A stretch of DNA of 64,000 nt from Isoetes taiwanensis (Eukaryota > Streptophyta > Lycopodiopsida > Isoetales > Isoetaceae), in the NCBI GenBank assembly GCA_021234155.1, contig JAJEKV010000045.1:10734631-10798630 (forward strand). Reading direction: 5' to 3'. The translations under genes and the position numbers were made by a program. This document shows, one piece after another, positions 45,264-55,660 of the stretch (position 1 is the first letter of the stretch; the number at the start of each line of letters is the position of its first letter). The notes beneath the pieces are model-generated. The model saw nothing but the letters and a program-made list of their open reading frames with translations, searched no databases and was not told the origin of the DNA.

Positions 45264-45285
45264 AAAATACAAAAGAAACCCCCTG

Positions 45286-48246
45286 TTATTTTGCTACATA
45301 TTTATGCCAGCAGTCCCGATACTGTTGAGCGTATGCGGTACCTTTCCTAACCACAGGCTCCCACCAAGACACAAAAACTTCATTATAATGAGGGGCAGTG
45401 GGGTCTTGTATAGGGTCCTCCTCTGCATAGGCTACCCATGTAGGACATGCATCTGCCGGTCTTACAAGCAGAAACATACCTTTCTGTACATCTTGGTATG
45501 GGTCAAATATCTCCACTGCATTCTTGGGTTTATCCTTAGCAGGTCCGACAAAGGCAACTGGAGCGTCATATCGATCGACCTGAATAGATTCAGGCTCTTC
45601 AAGCACAACTTGCCTTGTTCGAGGCCAGAAGTTCTGAATTTCTGCATTGCCCGGGGGTACTTCACCTAGCACACGCATCACTTCGCACCAGTAGTCCATG
45701 ACCTCGTTCATGTAGGTATTGGACCACGAGTTCACACCAGCCCTGGAGATATTAGCCCAATGCATCATGTACTTCGCAATGGACGACCTCAATGCTCCTA
45801 TGTCCTTGAGGCTTGAATATGGCTTGACAGTCTTGGGCGAGCCAATCGGTATCTTTGGCGAACCACTGTCATCTGCTTTCCACATCCGAATACCCTTTTC
45901 TGGCAACCATTCTTTATGACCAGCTCTCATCTTGTAATACATTACTGGCCACCCATCATTCATGCAGAACTTAAACAATAAGGGCTCTAAGTGACCAACC
46001 AAACAGTCCTTCTTATCAGGAATGTATCCTTTTACTAAACCCTTCCAATCGGGAACCTCGGTAACAAGGCATGGTGTCGGTGCCTTTGTGCTACATTCTC
46101 GGAAGAGTTGCATTAGTTCTGGAATAGTTAGAGCATCCGACCTGCGCATTAATGTCGAATAGTTACCGAAGAGCGCATCAATGTCATCATGAGTGTGGCC
46201 TACCATCATGAAGCCAAGCTGTATTTGATCAAAAACACCCAACCACACAAGATAGGATAGATAAGAGAAGAGATATCTGTTCTTGTTCTGCCCCGCGCAG
46301 TTGTTTAGCTGCAAGTAGAGCCGCCTAGGTAACCTCTTAAGGTGCGCTGGTTGCTTAGGAGGTGCTACAAAGTCTTCCCCTGTGCAATTGCTTTTTTTTG
46401 TCCTCAACCCCGCACTGTTGAGGAGTGCGGTTCCCCATATGTCCTCAGGCCGAGCTTAATGGCCCTAATTGTCTTCGGAAGTGTCCTCCAGTGTTTTGAT
46501 AACATGATTCAAGGAACCAACATGAAAATTTGAATCATCCTTCCAAAGGTCGAGTGAGAAATGTCCTAAGGCACCTGTGCCATGGCCATGCATCAGTGCA
46601 CCAGTCACGCTAACTTTCAAGCGTTCACCTCTCCATACCGATTTGGCTAATTTCTCCAGTCTTGGAATCATAGTCTTGTTTTGGTCCATCTTATCATGTA
46701 TGATAGTGAGCGTCTGATCCGGTGATCGATGGGACAAAGCTCTCCATGACCAGTACAAGCTCCTACAAGAGATCTGGGCTGTCATGTGTTCCTTCCTTTC
46801 CATCTGCAATTCTCTTCTCTCCCGTGGATCTCTGGTCTTAGCCATTTTCTCTTTTATTACAATACAGGTATTGCACTTGGAGAAAGCTGTCCTCTTTGCT
46901 ATTGCAACCTCTGCGTGATTTTGCTTCCACCCACGTGAGAATGAAGAATGAGAGACGTGCTTGCCCGTCATCTCCATCACATTGGCGTCCACCTCTTGAA
47001 GAATGTCTTTTTTGGGTTAGACAGAGGGGAGCCTCTTCACATTCTCTCTCACCCCTTCAGTAGTGATTTTCGATCTGTGGGGCATCATCTCAGCATTCTC
47101 ATCTATGTACATAGAAAGCAGGGCCTTTCCTACTAGAGTGTGAGGCCTCGACTTTTTCGAGCCCATGTTACCATGTTCAGCAACTCTGTGACCAGCAAGG
47201 AAAAGTCTTCGCCACTTATGGACATTGGAATACCATAGGCTCTATGCCATGCTTTCAAGCATACCTGCTTGTTATTTAGCATGAGCTTCTGGACCAGTCC
47301 GTTCTCTGAACAGACGTCTAACGTGTTGAAAACAAATGTGGTCCTGTCTTAAGCACTCAAGTTCCAATAGAAACTACGCATACACCTAATCTCGGCTGTT
47401 GAGAAGTTTGCGCAGCATCTTCGCATGCAACAAAGCGAAGATTTAAAGTCTAAAATGGAAGCTGCCGTGATCTTTCTCTCAGCTTTAGTGGCCATAGCAG
47501 GTGAACGTGGAGTCCGGTTCACCATTCTGTACATCCTCTTGGGTGCCTTTTCAGCCTCAATTTGCATGCATAGGGTTCTGCTTCAATGACTGTCTGTTTC
47601 ACAGTCTTTATGAGTGTCAACACAGCAACATTGTCTACTAACACCAAAGCAATCGGCCACCTGACCAAGTCGTGCAACTGTGGCATTTCAGAACAAGCTT
47701 GGCATCGCATAGTCGGCCTATCTGGCATAGGGAATGTCTTCATTATGGTTGCCGCCAAGTAGTCTTCTCCCAATCTCATGTCACCAACTGCCTGATTAGG
47801 GTCGATGAAGATGATCACGCCAAGGGCATACGGCATGTTGCAGCAGTCATGCAAGAGTGTGCAACTTTTCTCTACTAGCTCATCCCTTGAAATGCCGTCT
47901 TCGCGATACTTTTTCCCGGAGGGGCTTTCCTGTGCTTGCAACCCCTGCCAATCAATTTTTTTTTTATCTATGCTGGCGGTGTGGATATGTCAGGTTCTTG
48001 TGTAAGGGTAGCTATCCATCGTGCTGGCCACAAAATAAAACTCCCTAAAGAATCCGCGAGCGTTGTAAATTCCGGTTCAGGATATGGCAAACCAATGCTT
48101 CCGTCGACAATGACTTCCATAGACACTACTACGCTATCTTTCGGCAAGGGCAAGTTGTGGTGCTTGTCGAAGCTACGTACTTTTCCCTCGCCCACTTTGA
48201 CTCCATCAAATAGTATGGACTTCGAGCCAGCCATGCCTGCAAGCAC
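45286..48246 (-). pseudogene. DUF8039/DUF7869 transposase-like gene with in-frame stops
   Basis: On the minus strand the order is as follows. A DUF8039-like block at 47968-48246 (EFTTLADSLGSFILWPARW). A linker at 47519-47941. A Cys-rich segment (CCMRRCCANFS, about 47430-47460). A helical part with KWRRLFLAGHRVAEHG (about 47200). Then the DUF7869 domain, an RNase-H-like transposase-related fold: HGTGALGHFSLDLW (46550-46590), LYLQLNNCAGQNKNRYLF, IQLGFMMVGHTHDDIDALF (46160-46320). The usual Asp in LQLDN is Asn here. In-frame stops are at 47968-47970, 47349-47351, 47017-47019, 46465-46467 and 46456-46458, each one C-to-T change from a Gln codon; frames also shift near 47960, 47560 and 47210. It is divergent from the ParB-methyltransferase gene. 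Confidence 0.75.
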
Positions 48247-48360
48247 AAAGGTCGTTAGTGCTTAGAGAAAATGTCACCGCGATGTCACCGAGCACTTTCT
48301 GATCGTCTAAAGAATAAGCCACAGACAAACCTCCTTCAAGAAAGGATCAGTGGTTAGCAG

Positions 48361-48376
48361 GATCACGGTCGCGATT
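48361..48376. repeat. Palindrome copy 1
   Basis: GATCACGGTCGCGATT. Confidence 0.7.
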
Positions 48377-48524
48377 TGGTTGAGCAACCCGTGGGTTGTG
48401 TGGTCGTCCTGAAGAAGACAGACATGTTAAGACCAGAATCAATAAGACAAGTGTCTATTTGCTTGTACCGGCTAGTTACATCCAGAGCATTTATAGGTAC
48501 CTTAGTCTAGATTATGCCGCGCAA

Positions 48525-48540
48525 GATCGCCTTCGCGATC
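48525..48540. repeat. Palindrome copy 2
   Basis: GATCGCCTTCGCGATC; 6-bp arms and a 4-bp centre. Confidence 0.8.
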
Positions 48541-48678
48541 CGGACGAGTACTAGCTGTGCCGTAAGGATGACCTGCATCAGAGGAAGATGAATCAATAAG
48601 ACAAGTGTCTATTTGCGTGTACCGGCTAGTTACATCTAGAGCATTTATAGGTACCTTAGTCTAGAATATGTTGCGCAA

Positions 48679-48694
48679 GATCGCCTTCGTGATC
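48679..48694. repeat. Palindrome copy 3
   Basis: GATCGCCTTCGTGATC, one transition from copy 2. Confidence 0.75.
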
Positions 48695-49307
48695 CTGACG
48701 ACTAATAGATGTGCCGTAAGGATGACCTGCATCAGAGGAAGATGAATCACATCAACGTCTAAAAACAGGAACATCTCACGAATTGTTCAGAGAGGCAATC
48801 TTAATTCCTAAATTAAAACGGGATTTGATTTAACAGACACAAAGAAGGCGTGCATGCAGTAGATTTAAATGAAAACACAATTTAATGAATGTGCTTGCCT
48901 GTCTTTGGCCTTTAATGAATTCAAGAACGTAAAATATGCTTAGTTGCCTTCAAGTTCAGACGAGCGCCTTTGGAATCCACCAGAGCGCCATCAATTTCAT
49001 TCGAGCACCTGTATGTTTCCACTCCGGCGCCTCGAGAGACTCCTTCCCAAGCTTTGCTACAATAAAAGTCTTCGAGGGTCTTTCCGCTCCATGAATTGCA
49101 TTTGAATTTCAAAACAATGTCCTTCTGGCGGGGCTTTTTGATGCCGTATTGTCCCTGTCCCTATCCAATTAAAACTGACGTGCCGTGGGTGATTTGTTGT
49201 CCTTTCCGGGGGGGCCTGCAGTCCTCCTGACAAAACTCTCACGAGTCACTTTCCGGTACGTTTTCGACGTGGGCGTGGATATTTGGAGGAATGGAGAATA
49301 TGCCGCT

Positions 49308-49440
49308 CGTCATAATGACGCCGCCTGTCATAATGACGCCGCCTGTCATAAATGCTTGTCATAATGACGCCGCCCCTCATAATTATGCCGCCGGTCATAA
49401 TTACGCATCCCGTCATAAATGCCCCGGCCATAATGGCGGT
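49308..49440. repeat. 18-bp minisatellite with palindromic core
   Basis: Six or more units related to GTCATAATGACGCCGCCT; the core GTCAT-A-ATGAC is itself an inverted repeat. Confidence 0.85.
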
Positions 49441-49565
49441 TCCTATAAAAAACGAAACCCTTATGTTCTGATCACATCGCGATTCTGCCGACTTGCGCCT
49501 TCGCAAAAATTCGAGCGCCTTCAACCTTTTCGAGCGCCATCATGTCCCGTGCCGCAGCCCTCAGA

Positions 49566-49597
49566 TAAAAAGACATAGCTGTTACTATGTCTTTTTA
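49566..49597. repeat. Hairpin with 13-bp perfect arms
   Basis: taaaaagacatag, a 6-base loop ctgtta, then ctatgtcttttta. The T-run after the stem would also fit a Pol III or fold-back terminator, but no RNA gene is recognised. Confidence 0.8.
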
Positions 49598-49618
49598 GGA
49601 TAGTTAGATGGTTGACAG

Positions 49619-49634
49619 GATCGCGACCGCGACA
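49619..49634. repeat. Palindrome copy 4
   Basis: GATCGCGACCGCGACA. Confidence 0.65.
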
Positions 49635-49680
49635 GTTGCGACCACGACCTTTCCTCTTTTTTTGGAAAGTAGTGCTTACA

Positions 49681-49700
49681 ACAATCGCGGCCGCGATTGT
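49681..49700. repeat. Palindrome copy 5, 20-bp perfect
   Basis: ACAATCGCGGCCGCGATTGT; perfect over 20 bp. It is followed at 49708-49728 by a second inverted repeat, cattacat-gtaca-atgtaatg. Confidence 0.85.
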
Positions 49701-49744
49701 GGTGACCATTACATGTACAATGTAATGCCCTCATTGTTCGAAAG

Positions 49745-49760
49745 GAACGCGGCCGCGTTT
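49745..49760. repeat. Palindrome copy 6
   Basis: GAACGCGGCCGCGTTT; perfect over the central 14 bp. Confidence 0.75.
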
Positions 49761-49826
49761 CTTACCAGCACAATGGTGAGATACCGCCGTTAGCGAGTTA
49801 GTTCTTACCTTGCTACTGCTCAACCG

Positions 49827-49842
49827 GATCGCGGCCGCGATC
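49827..49842. repeat. Palindrome copy 7
   Basis: GATCGCGGCCGCGATC; perfect. Confidence 0.85.
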
Positions 49843-51064
49843 TTCATGAGCAACTTCTTCCACTAACTAGTGTATCTAACCTGTGTTCAATTACTATTGC
49901 AGCGCAAGATCTTTTCCGCGGCCCCAATGTAGAACCGGCTAGAATCGTAGCACCTGATAGAAGCCGGAAGTGGTGTGTGGAAATTTCGCAAGCCAAACCA
50001 CATGTGGCTGGAGACCACCGAAAGGATTTGTGTTTGTTCTTCAGGACGGGCAAGGGTCCAGAAGATTACGAGCAACTAGGAATAGTTATTGCTATGTGGG
50101 AAGGCACCAAAAATAATGTACAGGATGCAATAATTTGCAGCGTGGAAGATACTCATCAGCTTCAGTTTGTTGAGTACGTGTTGCGGTGGCAGAATTATGA
50201 TCCATCGATTATGATTGCGAGTAATGTCAATAAACCGGCAAGCAGCAAGGGGATGCCCACCAGTGCAAAGGGATTTGGGTGGATACTGCCATCATATGAT
50301 TCGTTGAGCTTGTCTGGTATAATGTGTAACAAGGATATACTTGTTGGATTTAGTGTGTACAGAAAGGGTCTTTCTGCTAATAAGAAACCTCCTTCTGCTG
50401 CTTTGAAGGCTACTAAGGACAACAAACTGCCTTCAAGAATGGACACCAACTGGCTCAGAGCTGTTGCCAAGAAGAGATCCGTGGCCCCTCTGCAGGCTAT
50501 AGGCGAACCGTCCACTCCAAAGGATACTGTACTCCCCATGGAGGTTATCCCCTCAGCAAATATTGGTTGTTCTACCGTAGTCGACCCTTCAGCTCCCGTC
50601 ATGCTTATGCCACCTCCCGCCAGAGACTCTGAGGCAGTAGAAGAACAGCCAGCAAAGAAGATAAGGACATTCAAGATCAAGCTTCCAAAGCTGAACACGG
50701 ATGACAGTGCGCGGCCTTCGACATGTTCTACTCCTTCCTCGTCCACCATACCAACAGCTACTAGCCACATGTTGACCTGGCCAACTACTGCGCGAATGCC
50801 AGAAAAATTAAAGTTTAATCCAGATGAAGAAAAGAAACTCGCTCAGGAGACAGCCTCTAAACTCGAGGAGTTCAAAAAGTATTACCCAATGGGTGTAAAC
50901 TGGTTCCAGAAGGTCAGTATTTTCGATTGCGAGCCAGCTCCCGCAAATATGACACATAGAGTTCGCTCGAATGACCATGTCCAGACCCTGATAAAGAGCT
51001 TCAAAAAATACCCAATGGAGGTTCTTACCCCTGCCGATGTCGTTCTATTCGATCCAGTAACAAG

Positions 51065-51130
51065 GTCAGTTACATCATATTCATTTCTCTCTTGTATTAT
51101 TGGTTTTATATCAATATGCTGTCCATGCAG
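51065..51130 (+). other. Probable intron in the ParB-methyltransferase gene
   Basis: Donor aacaag/gtcagt and acceptor tccatgcag/gaaatt; 66 bp, AT-rich. Removing it joins FDPVTR directly to KLVTWSRPEEL in frame. The presence of an intron argues against bacterial contamination. Confidence 0.7.
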
Positions 51131-51477
51131 GAAATTAGTCACTTGGTCCCGCCCCGAAGAACTGTTAAACAAGAAATTCTTTATTATTTCTGGTAATCAC
51201 AGCATCTTTGCTGCACAGTTTTTATGCACTTACATGGTAATGTCGAACAAAGGCTGGAATTTGCGAAAGCATATGCAAAAAGAAGAAGTCGTGTGTTAAA
51301 TGGGAACCTCTCCAACAAGGAATACATTCAGATTTCTATACAGTGCAACGATGTAATCGCAGAAACAGTATACAAAGAACCACTCATTGAAAAGCTCCAA
51401 ATGTCCTCCACAAGGGCCAACAGGAACTGCAGTGACATCCGCCTGGAAGGTGTGTTTTTCGTTGTTTTGTTCAGGAA

Positions 51478-51493
51478 AATCGACGTCGCGATC
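51478..51493. repeat. Palindrome copy 8, inside the gene
   Basis: AATCGACGTCGCGATC, within a stretch (51450-51514) that has intron-like ends (gtgtgt…tgtacag). Confidence 0.65.
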
Positions 51494-53612
51494 CTAACCA
51501 GCATTTCTGTACAGGATTTTGCTACCACAACCTTGAAGGTTAAGGAACTTAAGGATGAGAAGCAGTTCCTATTTATGCAAGAAGAATCATGGTCTAAGCT
51601 CGTAGATGTTGTCAACAAATGGGCAAGTCGAAAGCTAACTGATGATCAAGGGGAATTACCAGAGAAACCTTCAAAGGAGTTTTTCAACAAGACATTCCTG
51701 AGAAACCTACGAGGAATGAACAATGCTGAGGTAAGCCAATTGATGGACGAAATCTTACAGGGCAAAGTTTTCTTGAAAGTGCAGCAAGGATATGCAGGAC
51801 GTTTTGATTGCCATCAGAGGGCGCTAGACATCAGAACACTTTCACTCATGCGTCGTGAAGTGTTATCATATGCCAATTCTGTTTCAGATAAGCAATACAA
51901 GAATTTTGAAAAGTTGGCTTCATGTTTTCCAGAGCTGTCTGAACAACGACTCCTGGATATAGCAGACACAGATTTCGAATATATTAATGCGAACTATAAT
52001 AAAGAAGCAGTTCAAGGTAATCTTCCAACAGTTTTTTTGGAAGCTATTATTGCTATAATGAGGCCAGAAGAAGCCAAGAAAATGAAAGAGAAGAAAAATA
52101 CCGTGCAACACGTCACAAAAACTGGCATCCTTGTGTCTGCACTGGTGTCAGAAAATGCCACATTGAGTTTCGTTGACATGCGTAGTTTTACGACGCTGTG
52201 GGATGTCAAAAAATATACAGATTTTTTTAGCAGAGTTGCAGGCATGACATAAGCAAAAGTGTACCACATAGTCATGTTCCTTAGATCAGCGCATTTGCCA
52301 AACTGTTTGTACAGTCAGAGCCAGATACAAGTTAGCTCCCATGTTTCCCTTGGGGCTTATGAAGAACAAGGATGGGAGAGCAAAAAAATATCAAAGAATT
52401 CCAGTATTATGTCAGCCACATGACAATAAACAGAAGTGATGTTCATGTGCTGCCTGTTAAGCTCAACTTGGAGCTACGACTGACTCAAGTGACTAAAGCA
52501 CCGAAAAGCACTCCTCTTCCAAAATATCCGATTACTGGTGACGAGGAGGTAGACATGAAAACAAAAAGAAAATATTTGGAGTTATTTACAGGTAAACCCA
52601 AGTTCTCATGGGCAGCTATGGAAGGCGACTTCATCCTTAAGAGCCAAGCAAAAACTTCTTATATTTATTACATAGTGAAGGAGCTGGTTCCATTAGAAGG
52701 TTGCGTTCTGGATTTCTTCTCAGGCGGAACTGCGTCAAGGGTAGCTTTGATGCAAGGAAAACGGAGTATTGCTTTTGAGTATGACGACAAGGTTTGCCGG
52801 TTCCTTACATCTTTCTTCGAGATTCTTGAGAAAATGGCAATGCCTGACACAGAAGAGCAAGGTGATGGGCTGTAGATGATAGGCCTATCAGTTCCGACAT
52901 GCCGGATATTAATATAACACAGGGAACGGATCTCAGCCAGATGGATCAGCTGCTAGACAGCCTGGATCAGAAAAGTTTCGAAGAGAGGCTGAAGGAAACC
53001 CGGGAAGTGCTAGAGAAGACTGAGAAGGAATCAGCAAAACTAGATCCTACGTTCAAAAAGATTGAAGCACTAAACAAGAACATGGACTCCATACTGCCAA
53101 TAATAACCAAGCGCCTGGAGGAGCCGCTTCCTAATTTTGAGTACATGGGCATGTCTGAAGGCGGCTCCGGAAGTGAGAGAACCTCTGCCGACCATTCACC
53201 AAAAAGACAGAAGTTGGTTCCCTCTACTGAATTTTCTTTGGCATTACAGGACGAATTGTTGGATAGTGATAAAAGCAATGCTTCAGATGTGTCAGAGCGT
53301 GTTAAAAACGCAGCTGCCGCAATGGATGTTGACATGCCAGAAACAACTGGATATACAGAAATGGACCTGTCACAGACGCTTGCTATTGGAAAGGAGCATA
53401 TTGCAAGAATAGCTGCTCAACTTGGTGTTGATCCAGAGACTGTAAAAGAAACTCAGTGGTAAAGCCTTCGCATTTGTGCTGGGCATTGTTTACAAATTTT
53501 GTGTTAATACATTGTGTTTATATTTTCACCTCTTTTTGGGTACACTATGTGTTATCCTTTTTTGTTTAATTGTTTTGTCAACATTGAATTGCATGAACAA
53601 AGTAGTTTGGAA

Positions 53613-53628
53613 GATCGCGGCGGCGATT
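53613..53628. repeat. Palindrome copy 9, downstream of the gene
   Basis: GATCGCGGCGGCGATT. Confidence 0.7.
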
Positions 53629-53719
53629 CTGTAGACCAGATATACATCTTCCAGACAGCACCTTGACCTAGTAGCACACAATGTGCTATTTGTATTCTGC
53701 ATTCACTTGTTGTCGCAAA

Positions 53720-53735
53720 AATCGCAATGGCGATC
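53720..53735. repeat. Palindrome copy 10, downstream of the gene
   Basis: AATCGCAATGGCGATC, followed by cttacgacc, a flank shared in form with several other copies. Confidence 0.7.
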
Positions 53736-55349
53736 CTTACGACCACTAGTGATGCTGCTCAAACCCCCACACTTACTGTTATGACAACTATGGGCTACAC
53801 GCCTGCATTCAAATTTTGGCGACTGTTATTTTTTCAAACTGAACTAACAATTATTAACGCTTTATTTTGGTTGAGAGGAATCATTTCTTACCATCTCCGG
53901 GGTGACCACGACCTATTTCGTTGTCAAACGAGAAAATGAAATTTCTCTAATTAATGAAACCATGCTTACATGGTAACCGCTGCCTTGCACTGCATCAGAC
54001 ATCCTATCATGTCATCATAAACTGCTAACTGGGCATCTTCTATACCAAGTTATATATCATCATTCTCCATAAATTCTTCCTTGAGGTATAGCTTGCCACT
54101 GTTCTTCTACATCTATAAAATTATTCCCAATTCCATTCAAAATAACAAAACGGCTCCTCACACATGAAGTTCTTCTTTTTTCTTGAAAAACCATATCCCT
54201 AGTTTGCACGTTCGACCGTCGACTCGTGTTCCTCGGCACACTTCATGCATGATGTGACCTTTTTGCGTATGATGATCTGGTTCCCTGCAGTCTGATCTCG
54301 TCTCATTAGGTTGGAGAGTCCATCCAGGCAATTGCTCTCCTCGCGTTCCTGGACATGGAAAGATGATTTAGCAATCCTCACCACTATAGCTTTACTTCTA
54401 TTCCTCTCTTAACATTCCTTTTAATTCTAACTCTCCACAGTCAAGCTTGTTGATATGAGGGAGATTAAGTTTTCCTGTTCTAGGATAAAAAAAATTCTGG
54501 TGAATTTGGTTGGGTGGGTCGAGCTTTTCCTTTAATTGGATTTTCTTGTGTTTCTTTGTGATTTGTGAAGGTGAAATCTAAAGAGACAGTATCCCGTAAG
54601 GCTGAGTAATTACTCTGATAAAAGACACATGAACGAAGAAGTCGAAGTCGTCTGCCATCGCACATTATCAATACTAGAACATAACGTGAAAAAATAAACC
54701 TTCTAAAATGGAGGTAACAATGAAACAAAGGGGAGGAGGGTAGATTTCAAGAATGAGATAAAGGTACTGTTGAGAGAGATGAGAAAGTGCCGATGAGAAG
54801 TTGATGAAGAACCTTGCAATAAGTAGCGATCTCCCAAGCAAACCAAAGGCCCAAAAATACATGCGATACATGCATACTTACTTGCATGCTCATCCATCCT
54901 AAAATCCCGATCCGATGGCTCAGATCGATGGGATTGACTCGGGCTTTACTGATTTGGCGTCAACTCCACTACCACAAAGAGGGCATATATTGCTAATTCA
55001 TCAATAGAAGAGATGGCAATGGGTGCATTTTGGCAATAAAATGTAGATTCTAACCTAAGTTGTTTGCACTTTGGAACCTTTCATCCTTTTATGTTATTTG
55101 CTACATGACATCTAATGACAAACATGATGATCAAGATATTGTTTTTCTGGCTCATCCATTGCCACATATCTTACATAATACAACATTATAGTAATATGTT
55201 ACGGATATATGTTTCAAATGAAAAAGCTATGGAATAACCTTTGTGTTTTGCACTATTTTATAAACTAGCTTTCAATTTTCAAAAATGAGACACATACCCT
55301 TGGTCAATATACCATGTATTTTTATGTTTTGGATAATGACAAAGTGCTC
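53736..55349. other. No supported gene; right edge of the transposon-like region
   Basis: The element's end must lie here or slightly beyond, but no terminal inverted repeat was found by eye. Minus frames at 54199-54384 and 54480-54897 are unrecognised. Confidence 0.35.
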
Positions 55350-55660
55350 TTAGCAAGTCCTACGAATTCCTTCATTCTGCTCCAACTTTGCTGGATATAA
55401 TCCAAGTAATATCCGCCTAACATGAACAGAACTCCTAAAGATATCTTTGACTTTATTCAAAAAAAACTGAACATCTATGCAATCCATAAAGCAATGTTCG
55501 ATGGTTTCATCAACATGATCACACATAAGCATCCAAGATCTACTTCATTATCAAACTTGTTAACCATGTGATCAACTCTAGGTGCCTTATGAGTTACAGC
55601 AAAGGTCTTCACTTTAGCAGGAAGAGGATTCTTTCAGACTCGTTTCCACACACGTGATAA
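55350..55660 (-). mobile_element. LINE zf-RVT fragment
   Basis: HVDETIEHCFMDCIDVQFF on the minus strand is the zinc-binding C-terminal block of plant LINE ORF2 (C..C…E(T/S)IEH.F..C). Only about 100 codons are recognisable. Confidence 0.65.

Larger units (their letters stand above)
48436..48744. repeat. 154-bp tandem duplication carrying palindromes
   Basis: Units begin gaatcaataagacaagtgtc at 48436 and 48590; each includes gcgcaagatcgccttcgNga and ends gatgacctgcatcagagg. Confidence 0.9.
48247..49902. promoter_or_regulatory. Divergent spacer with palindromes and tandem repeats
   Basis: This 1.65-kb spacer separates the two divergent genes. It holds a 154-bp tandem duplication (48436-48744), an 18-bp minisatellite built on gtcataatgacgccgcct (49308-49440), a 13-bp-arm hairpin (49566-49597) and seven 16-bp near-palindromes. 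Promoters of both genes and any upstream exons of the methyltransferase gene must lie here. A splice acceptor (attactattgcag) precedes 49903. Confidence 0.6.
49903..53462 (+). pseudogene. ParB-like domain plus amino-methyltransferase protein, interrupted
   Basis: The frame opens after acceptor ttgcag at 49902 (no in-frame ATG nearby), so a 5' exon is missing. Order: an unrecognised domain (49903-50330); a Pro/Ser/Lys linker with PAKKIRTFKIKLPKL (about 50652-50696); a ParB-like domain at about 50955-51219 (RVRSNDHVQTLIKSF … FFIISGNHSIFAAQ); helical sequence (51290-52130); then an N6A/N4C-type methyltransferase whose SAM-binding motif VLDFFSGGTA is at 52705-52734, near the C-terminus as in class beta. 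The DPPY region before it looks degraded (FVDMRSFTTLWD, about 52165-52203). A coiled coil (52960-53110) and basic SPKRQKL (53200-53220) finish it. Breaks: frameshifts near 51220-51290, 52390 and 52870; stop TAA 52250-52252. A 66-bp intron is likely at 51065-51130. Confidence 0.65.

Noticed and set aside
50195-50770. 191-codon minus-strand frame opposite the ParB-methyltransferase gene
   Set aside because: A shadow of the plus-strand coding frame; hydrophobic composition arises from the complement of Ser/Pro/Lys codons.
45286-52252. Alternative nuclear code with TAA/TAG as glutamine
   Set aside because: PPR and retrotransposon genes use TAA at expected ends and several genuine frameshifts accompany the stops.
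49903-53462. Bacterial or phage contamination as the source of the ParB-methyltransferase gene
   Set aside because: It has a GT-AG intron at 51065-51130, NLS-like motifs and a coiled-coil tail, and sits beside a eukaryotic transposase-like gene with shared repeats.
45150-54100. Terminal inverted repeats of the transposon-like unit
   Set aside because: Searched by eye at both sides; only short matches near chance level were seen, so no boundary is claimed.
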